The translations under genes and the position numbers were made by a program. A DNA stretch of 64,000 bases from Phlegmacium glaucopus (lineage: Eukaryota; Basidiomycota; Agaricomycetes; Agaricales; Cortinariaceae): the NCBI GenBank assembly GCA_015039465.1, contig MU130623.1, positions 289,685-353,684 on the forward strand, read 5' to 3'. The notes beneath the pieces were generated by a model that worked only from the letters and a program-made list of their open reading frames with translations, searched no databases and was not told where the DNA came from. Numbering within the stretch: the stretch's first letter is position 1; each line of letters starts with the position of its first letter. Shown piece by piece: positions 57,950 to 64,000 of this stretch.

Positions 57950-58356
57950 GAGTTTCTGAATTACTAGCACAGGCTCCTTTCGGTAATGGACTTTCGTTAC
58001 TCCGAAATAGACTACCTGTGTTTTGTAAATAGAAATAAAAGTAGAACTCGTGTCTGAGCTCTTTGAGAATGAATTTTATGGGGGAGTATTCAACTGATTT
58101 ATTACGGTACAAAAGTCCAGTATTTAAGTAAATAGGACAATGAGAGAAAATGTGTGTGGCATACACTAAATATAACATGCTTCGTTGGGCCGTCTGGTGG
58201 CCCTATCCCATTCTGGTAATATATTATGGGTCCATTGTTCAATCGTAAGGGAATTACTTTCCTTACACCTGAGGGGGGGTATAAATATTGACTTCCCAGT
58301 CAATAAATTCCTTTAACAAACTCCGGGCTTCCCTTTCAAGTTCCCGTTCATTTATA
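57950..58356. other. Intergenic region, no gene seen
   Basis: AT-rich; serves as the upstream region of the small gene at 58357. Confidence 0.3.
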
Positions 58357-58864
58357 ATGATCATCAAAGTCCTATCTGACTCAACTTTCGGTTACATGCA
58401 ACGCGTCGTCCGGGATCAATGGGAAATGCAGCGTTCATTCGTCCGCACACAGGCCGTTTGTGCCATTGGCTATTCTGGAACATCCGCACGTTTTGAGGAC
58501 TTCTTTTCCGAACTCGTGTGTCTCTTCTGTCTTAGATTCTCGTGCCTTGTTGACTGAATACCCTTTTTTATTTTATTTTTTATTTTTATTCCAGAGATAT
58601 CTTCATCAGCTTTACGAGTGCGGCAAATCTTTTGATGTTGTTTTGCGAATCGGTGATCCGGATGTCGCCATTATTCAGGACGCAATCAACATTGCTAGTG
58701 ATCATTCGGAGCTCGAGAAGTTTCTTGCCGAATCGCTCGCTTACTCGCATGAGTTGATGGACGAGCGTCAACGTGAATGTTTTGGATTTAATGGTTGGTA
58801 TGCTGGGTTGATGGAAAAGGCCATATTCGGATCTGCTGAGGATCCTATAGACGTCGAGGAATGA
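58357..58864 (+). CDS. Hypothetical small helical protein
   Basis: Two exons (58357-58515, 58595-58864), phase-0 junction, 142 residues starting MIIKVLSDSTFGYMQRVV. The translation reads as a compact, mostly helical protein (FEDFFSEL|RYLHQLYECGKSFDVVLRIGDPDVAIIQDAIN...ERQRECFGFNGWYAGLMEKAIFG). No signal peptide or membrane segment is seen and I do not recognise the family. The retroelement's poly(A) tract lies about 160 bp downstream, in or near its 3' UTR. Confidence 0.6.
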
Positions 58865-59021
58865 TGGATAGGATAGGGGATATGGATAGGGGTAGCTAGT
58901 ACTGGAACAATGTAGCTTTTAAGGATAAATGCTTGTTTGATGGCTGCAATTCGCCAATTTTTTATATAAATATTTGATAGCTCTTCAATACTTTTGCGAG
59001 ACTTCTAAGGTGTTGATGAAT

Positions 59022-59023
<2 letters not shown>

Positions 59024-59055
<32 letters not shown>
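59024..59055 (-). repeat. 32-nt poly(A) tract at the 3' end of the retroelement
   Basis: T32 on the plus strand, i.e. A32 downstream of pol in the coding sense. It starts 23 nt beyond the pol stop and 22 nt beyond an AATAAA signal. GAATT occurs on both sides of the tract (59018-59022 and 59056-59060). Confidence 0.85.
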
Positions 59056-59056
<1 letters not shown>

Positions 59057-59077
59057 AATTTTAAGCGCATTGATATC

Positions 59078-59083
59078 TTTATT
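59078..59083 (-). terminator. AATAAA polyadenylation signal overlapping the pol stop codon
   Basis: The coding-sense sequence GAA-TAA-A contains AATAAA at 59083-59078, in the normal window upstream of the poly(A) tract. Confidence 0.6.
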
Positions 59084-62000
59084 CGTCTTCTTCTTCCTCC
59101 ACGTCTAGAGGGTTGCCAGAATCATGCGTGATTTCTTCGATGTTTTCCGGTAAGCCTTTAATCCTAGTCACCGGAATGGCCCTTATATCTCGCGGTAGGT
59201 ATGGGATAATTCGGAACGCTGCGAATCTAAGCTTTGATAGGGAGCCGTCTAGCTCTCCTAGGACGTATGATCCTCCTTTCGTTCTTCTAATCACGACCAT
59301 TGGGCTGAAATAACGAGGTTTTGTTTTATCCGAGAGACCCTTGTCGAATCGGGAGTTTCTCACTATGACCAGGGAGCCGGGCATGAAATTGAAGTCGTGA
59401 GTCTTGTTTTTTACTGATTTTTCCAATTGTTTGATGGCATCCCATCTAGATTTAACAACTCGTTCACGAATCCTTTCGAGGTCTTGAGGGCGTTTCTGCA
59501 GCATCCGAGCTTTGTTCGCAATGAGATCCTCTGTACTCATTAATTGATCCATTTTCGGGGCTAGGTACGTTGCTTCCGCTAGGTCAAATGGTAAAAGAGG
59601 CTCGACGCCATGGGCCAGGTAGTATGGTGAGTACCCTGTCGATTTTTGTATTGTTACACGCTCAGCCCAAAAGACAGAGGGCGCAACGTCTGGCCACTTC
59701 GATTCGTCTCCCTCCGCTGCTTTAATAAGCGCTTCTCGCACATCGAAATGTCGTCGCTCGACCGGTCCCTGCGCACGAGAGTTATAGGGGGAAATCCTTA
59801 TGTAGTTAATATGAAACTTCTGGCTGAGGTATTTGGCAGCTTGGATATATTGTGGTGCGTTATCCGTTACTAGGAACTCGATTGCACCCCATCGGCACAA
59901 TAGTATATCATGAATAAACTTGGCGATCATTTTAAAGTTTTCATTCCGTGTCATCGTCCACTCTGGGTATGAGGTTAAAGAGCATCGCGCATGGATAATA
60001 TATCGATATCCCTTCGCTTTTGGCATTAGCATGGTATCGATATAGACCTTTCTGAATAATCCAGCCGGCATGGGCACCGTATGCGGAATTTCGAGCTTCT
60101 TGGAAAGTCGTACTTGACATTCGTGACAGGTTTGTATAAACCACTTGATATCTTCGTCCATGTGAGACCACCAGAACCTTTCTGCCAATCTAGTTTTGAC
60201 TGTATAGATTCCCTTGTGACCTAAGTCATCGTGCGCTTGTTTGATCAGCCCTAGCCTCCTGTCTTCGTCGATTACTTGTTTGTGTTTTCCTATCTTATCT
60301 TTTCTCCACAGCTTATTATTTAATACAAAGAATTTTGATGCTGATTTTATGAAGCGTTGACATTCTTGATCGGCGATGTCCGGCTGCGGCTGTGGATTTT
60401 CCAGGAACTGACGAATCTTATCTATTTTTAGATCCTTCTCGACGGCCTTCTCTGATCGGGGTATTTTTAACGCTGTGCCGCTTAACACTAGCGCCTCGTT
60501 GGTAGTATAGGTGTCCTGCACCTCGCATGTAACATTGTTGCTTTGAGCTTTGCCTGGCCGGATCGCATTAAGACATTCAATACTGAAGGCGTAGGCTTCA
60601 TCGATCCAATCATTCCCATCGTCATCATCGCTTGGATCATCGGACGCGGTTGCTCTCCTTGATAAGCCGTCCGCTGGCATGTGATCTTTTGCTGAGACAT
60701 GCCTGAGTCTGAAATGAAATAGGAGTATTCCCGCTATCCACCTATTGATGGTTGCACTCGGCTGGACGTCCGGGTTGTTAATCATCCCTTTTATATACTT
60801 CACGTCGACCTCCACAACAAAGTTCTTGACACCGACTATGTACATCTTGACGGCCTTTAGAGCCCGGAACAAGCCATAGAGCTCTAGTTTTGCCTGTGAG
60901 TACCTTTGCTCTGTTTCATTCCAGGTAATTGACCCATATCTCGAAGGGTACCTTTTGTTGTCGTCTCCGATCTGTGACAAGATGAAACCGACTGCCATCC
61001 ACGACGAGTCTACTGCTAGGACGACTTCTCTATCAGTTGCATAATCTATTGCTCTTATCGCCGTGCAGTTCTGTACGCATGCTTTGAGCTTTTCCATTGC
61101 GAATAAATGTTCGTTTGTGAGTTCGAATTCAACCCCTTTTCTCGTAAGGTTTACTAACGGCCTAGCTATAGCAGCGAATCCTTTGATGAATATGCGAACG
61201 GTTCCTAAGACACCTAAGAACCCTCGGACTTGTGTCAAGTTCTCGCAAACCGGCCAATCGATTATTTTCTGTATCTTCGCGTCGTCCGGCATTCGGCCTT
61301 CATACGTGCACTTATGGCCAACGATAACCGCTGATTCAACGCAGGGGAATGATTTGTATCCCGAGAACGTAGCTCCCGCATGCTTGATCCTTTGGATGAC
61401 TCGATTAACGTTTTGTAAGTGTTCCCACACAAACTTACGGATCCCCTTATTTTCTGAGATTGTTTCATAACCGCCGCCTTCGATTTCATACCGCGTCGCT
61501 GGCCCTTTCACCGGTATGTCGTCCACAAAGGGAACTGTAACATGTGGTATTTCCTCCTGCAGCAAGAACGTTGTATCCCCGTGGAAAATCTGCATCGAGT
61601 TAGTGTAACCCATGGGTATCGAGGTAAGCCTAAATGTCCCAAACGGCGTCTGAAACGTCGTCAAATCTCTTGATTGCTGAGCCAGACTCCTCTGATCAAA
61701 CCCGACATACAGGTCAAACATGCCGTAGCATGCCCGGGCGCCAAACGACTCCGCATACGGCTCTACCATAGGCGGGACCGCACTGTCCTTGATTGAGACC
61801 GCGTTTAGAGGCTGAAGATCGTGCACCAATCGCAGACTTTTTCCGTCTTTTTTCAACACACAGAACCACCTCGATCGATACGACGAATTGGAAGGCTCGT
61901 ATATGCCTGATTTTATCTTATCTTTTATGATTTCCACGACTTTATCATAGAGTCCTGGGGGAATCGGGATATTTCTTAATACCCAAGGTACGTGTTCAAC

Positions 62001-62462
62001 TGTCGGTATAACGACTGGTTCGAAATAATCATCTGAAAAATTTCCCTTCTCGGATTCATCCCAGGCAAACGCAGTCTCATGTATCTTGATTAGGTGATGT
62101 ACCAGTTTCTCTTCTTCTGGCCACAGGAAGTCATCTTTATTCACTGTCATCATTTCTTTTCTCTCTAGCGTATACCGCTTTCCCGGTGTGAATTCCGGCG
62201 GACGTGTAGGGAGCATTGGCAATTCAGCTAAGGGATCTGATGGCACTTTTCTGACCATTCTAAATTCTTCGGGTAGGGTCGTCGCGACCGGCTTGATTCT
62301 GTTAGCCACTTTCTTATAGGCGAGGACTTGTTGATTTTTCTTTTCTATGCTCGGCTTGTCTTGTTCTCTTTGCTTGTCTTCGTAATAGTCTGTAATAAAT
62401 ATATTTTCTTGGTTGTATACATGGGTATCTCCTCTTCCTATGGATGAATCATCGAGCCCTAA
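59079..62462 (-). CDS. Ty3-type Pol polyprotein (RT, RNase H, integrase)
   Basis: In the coding direction the pol frame opens just before the end of gag and runs uninterrupted to 59079. RT: PWVLRNIPIPPG, YRSRWFCVLKKDGKSLRLVHD, FGTFRLTSIPMGYTNS, and the catalytic FVDD box. RNase H: VLAVDSSWMAVGFILSQ, LELYGLFRALK, HVSAKDHMPADGLSRR. Integrase: the HHCC finger (HDDLGHKG...CHECQ) and core residues in YIDTML, TDNAPQY and GPVERRH. A basic tail with a GPY/F-like SPMVVIRR segment follows. There is no chromodomain. All catalytic residues I can identify are present. No ATG is needed if Pol is made by -1 frameshifting; the first in-frame stretch after the slip is LGLDDSSIGRGDTH. Confidence 0.88.
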   Translation of the reverse strand, partial: LGLDDSSIGRGDTHVYNQENIFITDYYEDKQREQDKPSIEKKNQQVLAYKKVANRIKPVATTLPEEFRMVRKVPSDPLAELPMLPTRPPEFTPGKRYTLERKEMMTVNKDDFLWPEEEKLVHHLIKIHETAFAWDESEKGNFSDDYFEPVVIPTVEHVPWVLRNIPIPPGLYDKVVEIIKDKIKSGIYEPSNSSYRSRWFCVLKKDGKSLRLVHDLQPLNAVSIKDSAVPPMVEPYAESFGARACYGMFDLYVGFDQRSLAQQSRDLTTFQTPFGTFRLTSIPMGYTNSMQIFHGDTTFLLQEEIPHVTVPFVDDIPVKGPATRYEIEGGGYETISENKGIRKFVWEHLQNVNRVIQRIKHAGATFSGYKSFPCVESAVIVGHKCTYEGRMPDDAKIQKIIDWPVCENLTQVRGFLGVLGTVRIFIKGFAAIARPLVNLTRKGVEFELTNEHLFAMEKLKACVQNCTAIRAIDYATDREVVLAVDSSWMAVGFILSQIGDDNKRYPSRYGSITWNETEQRYSQAKLELYGLFRALKAVKMYIVGVKNFVVEVDVKYIKGMINNPDVQPSATINRWIAGILLFHFRLRHVSAKDHMPADGLSRRATASDDPSDDDDGNDWIDEAYAFSIECLNAIRPGKAQSNNVTCEVQDTYTTNEALVLSGTALKIPRSEKAVEKDLKIDKIRQFLENPQPQPDIADQECQRFIKSASKFFVLNNKLWRKDKIGKHKQVIDEDRRLGLIKQAHDDLGHKGIYTVKTRLAERFWWSHMDEDIKWFIQTCHECQVRLSKKLEIPHTVPMPAGLFRKVYIDTMLMPKAKGYRYIIHARCSLTSYPEWTMTRNENFKMIAKFIHDILLCRWGAIEFLVTDNAPQYIQAAKYLSQKFHINYIRISPYNSRAQGPVERRHFDVREALIKAAEGDESKWPDVAPSVFWAERVTIQKSTGYSPYYLAHGVEPLLPFDLAEATYLAPKMDQLMSTEDLIANKARMLQKRPQDLERIRERVVKSRWDAIKQLEKSVKNKTHDFNFMPGSLVIVRNSRFDKGLSDKTKPRYFSPMVVIRRTKGGSYVLGELDGSLSKLRFAAFRIIPYLPRDIRAIPVTRIKGLPENIEEITHDSGNPLDVEEEEDE

Positions 62463-64000
62463 AAACCCTGCGTTATGTCGTTCCGTTTCCTATGCCTTGT
62501 GGGGATTGTGATTGTTTCACTAGTGTTCGGGTCTGTTAATGTGAGCCGTGAATCGCCGCTGGCATAATACTGGTGTACCGCCTCTGTGAGAGTTAGGAAC
62601 GGTCTTCCAAGCAAAAGCTCAAAGGGGCCATCCCTAACCACCTGCACTTGAACGTAGAAATCCAATCCTCCCATATTTATCTTGAGGTCTTGTATTAATC
62701 CCATCGTGTTTTCCTTTGATTTGTTGGCCGACTCCATGACTAACTTTTTATCTGACCGGAGCGGAACGCTGAATTTTTCCCAAAGATCCTGTCGAACAGT
62801 TAAGATTTGCGAGCCATCGTCGATCGTTGCTTCAACACGTCTGCCTTCAATGATTACGTCAATTGCTCTAAGCTCTTCCACGTCTTTTGCTACAATTAGC
62901 TTATCACTCGCGACATTATTTAGAAGGATCCGGACATCTTCATCGGGCATTGTTTCTATGAGAGCTGATGTTCCCACACGTTTGGTAGTGACCTGATCTT
63001 TAATAAACCATCTGACATCAGGCGATACCGATAGGAGTTCTCGTGAAGAAATTGTGATAGGGGCATCTAGCATCAGGTGCGCCAATTTTTTGATTAAACT
63101 CGCGTCTTCCACGGGTGTAATGTATCGATACTGCGCTTCGGGTGCTGTGCTGGCATTGGCAGCTCCTTTTGTAGGGGCGCGTGATTGGTTCGTTGGGGCA
63201 GACCTATTTTGTCTGTTGCTATCCATTTTCTTTCGTGTATCATCGATTTTCTTTTGCGTTGCTGCTACCAAGTTTTCCATCACCAGGAGGTCTTCTTCAT
63301 CTCGTTGCGAAGCCGCTGTCACGTCTTCTTTTGTATTCCAAGCATATTCGTTGTGCTCCTTTTGCTCGGTCCCTAGGTAATTTGAAGATACAACGTTGTC
63401 TGCGCGTCCCTTGTGCCAATTATCCAACCTCTCCATAATGTTTTTTCCTGGAACGTCTTTGGCAAAGATTCGGTCTCCGTTTGGTGCGACAATTTTTCCT
63501 TCGTTATCTTTTCGGCATAACCCCTTTTGTAGGTATTCTTTTGCTTTAGGACACGCATTTACGAAATGGTCGGGATCTGAACAGAATATACAAAAGTTGC
63601 TGCTGCGAAGGCGAACAGATTTATGGCCTTCACTGTTTTGGAAGTTAAGCTGTTTTACTATTTCTGAAATTAGGGTTGGCATGCTCATGCCTCCAATTTG
63701 GAAGCCTTGTGATAGATCATATGTTTCCTTTTTGACGTTACTCGCCGAGGGAGCTTCACTGTGCTGCATCAAACTCGGATCGGACGCGAGAATGTATATG
63801 GCAGCAGATGCTACTTCCTTTATCGAGTAAGGATCACCGGCACGGTGCCATGGATTCTCAGCTTTTAGTTGAGCCATAACTTCGGTTTTAAAAGTTTTTT
63901 CGAGTCCTTTTATAAATAACGAATTTATTTCCCTTTCCGATAGCTTTGATTCGCTTTTAAGGTACTCTGCTATCGATAGGAAGGAGCGCTGGTAAGTTCT
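62459..64000 (-). CDS. Ty3-type Gag with zinc knuckle and retropepsin-like protease, 5' partial
   Basis: The frame is open from the window edge (RTYQRSFLSIAEYL...) through an internal Met at 63877 to TAG at 62459-62461. The Gag part includes EREINSLFIKGLEKTFK, then a CCHC knuckle (CIFCSDPDHFVNAC), a Lys/Glu-rich spacer and a protease region. Protease: ATIDDGSQILTVRQDLW (an IDDGS box where DSG/DTG is usual) and FELLLGRPFL. Because the stop is immediately preceded by a slippery heptamer, this frame probably makes Gag-Pr alone or, after a slip, Gag-Pr-Pol. The N-terminus lies beyond base 64000. Confidence 0.82.
   Translation of the reverse strand, partial: RTYQRSFLSIAEYLKSESKLSEREINSLFIKGLEKTFKTEVMAQLKAENPWHRAGDPYSIKEVASAAIYILASDPSLMQHSEAPSASNVKKETYDLSQGFQIGGMSMPTLISEIVKQLNFQNSEGHKSVRLRSSNFCIFCSDPDHFVNACPKAKEYLQKGLCRKDNEGKIVAPNGDRIFAKDVPGKNIMERLDNWHKGRADNVVSSNYLGTEQKEHNEYAWNTKEDVTAASQRDEEDLLVMENLVAATQKKIDDTRKKMDSNRQNRSAPTNQSRAPTKGAANASTAPEAQYRYITPVEDASLIKKLAHLMLDAPITISSRELLSVSPDVRWFIKDQVTTKRVGTSALIETMPDEDVRILLNNVASDKLIVAKDVEELRAIDVIIEGRRVEATIDDGSQILTVRQDLWEKFSVPLRSDKKLVMESANKSKENTMGLIQDLKINMGGLDFYVQVQVVRDGPFELLLGRPFLTLTEAVHQYYASGDSRLTLTDPNTSETITIPTRHRKRNDITQGF
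62462..62468 (-). promoter_or_regulatory. -1 ribosomal frameshift slippery site GGGTTTT
   Basis: In the gag frame the codons are CAG GGT TTT TAG, so G-GGT-TTT is a canonical X-XXY-YYZ heptamer directly before the stop. The -1 frame is open from 24 nt upstream and continues as the pol frame. I did not find an obvious downstream stem by eye. Confidence 0.75.

Larger units (their letters stand above)
59024..64000 (-). mobile_element. Ty3-type retrotransposon, 5' part outside the window
   Basis: Gag/protease frame followed by RT-RNaseH-integrase order, which defines the Ty3 (Metaviridae-like) class. Both frames are long and open, and CpG content is normal, suggesting a recent copy. No LTR is seen at the 3' end; a poly(A) tract stands there instead. 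The gag frame is still open at base 64000. Confidence 0.85.

Noticed and set aside
61063..61470. 135-codon plus-strand frame within pol
   Set aside because: Lies opposite the RT-RNase H region of the retroelement and has no protein-like motifs.

Overview
The window is nuclear DNA of a filamentous basidiomycete, almost certainly an Agaricomycete (mushroom-forming class). Genes are dense and carry many 45-70 nt GT-AG introns. Housekeeping genes read like their Agaricomycete relatives (AP-1 mu adaptin, Dgk1, PQ-loop transporter, ASCC1-like protein), and several conserved basidiomycete orphan families are present. I cannot name the species.

Layout. 0.4-5 kb: a decayed CACTA/EnSpm-like element with terminal inverted repeats, a truncated Tnp2-like gene and an intact second gene. 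5.9-7.6 kb (-): ASCC1-like 2H-phosphoesterase protein. 9.3-10.9 kb (+): Ser/Thr/Pro-rich orphan. 11.8-13.2 kb (-): PQ-loop membrane protein. 13.9-15.7 kb (-): Pro/Ser-rich orphan. 16.6 kb (+): small protein. 17.2-18.5 kb (+): APH-type kinase. 19.1 kb: a perfect 35-bp palindrome. 19.4-22.8 kb: HNH-family pseudogene, prephenate dehydrogenase pseudogene and an orphan gene. 23.2-24.7 kb (+): Dgk1 CTP-dependent diacylglycerol kinase. 25.06 kb (+): intron-containing tRNA-Asn(GUU). 25.8-29.2 kb (-): long Ser-rich conserved orphan.

29.8-38.8 kb is the most unusual part. An NB-ARC/TPR STAND (NLR-like) gene with about 16 near-identical 126-bp TPR units and a tandem exon array lies between two diverged direct repeats. 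From about 32.9 to 38.8 kb the DNA is almost free of CpG. Where the two flanking repeats can be aligned, the differences are mostly CpG to TpG/CpA, as expected from cytosine-methylation decay, yet the NLR reading frame stays open.

39.1-40.6 kb: alpha/beta hydrolase with two apparent frameshifts. 41-42.6 kb: AP-1 mu. 43.6-45.1 kb: foldback element (long inverted repeats around a ~163-bp minisatellite) next to the 5'-truncated first of three tandem MFS transporter copies (45-53.5 kb). 54.1-56.9 kb: two tandem SET-domain genes. 57.4-58.9 kb: two orphan genes. 59-64 kb (-): a Ty3-type retroelement with gag/protease and pol joined by a canonical -1 slippery heptamer. It ends in AATAAA plus a 32-nt poly(A) tract instead of a visible LTR, and its 5' side runs off the window.

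No operons are expected. Clusters here reflect tandem duplication (MFS, SET) and transposon activity, not shared pathways.
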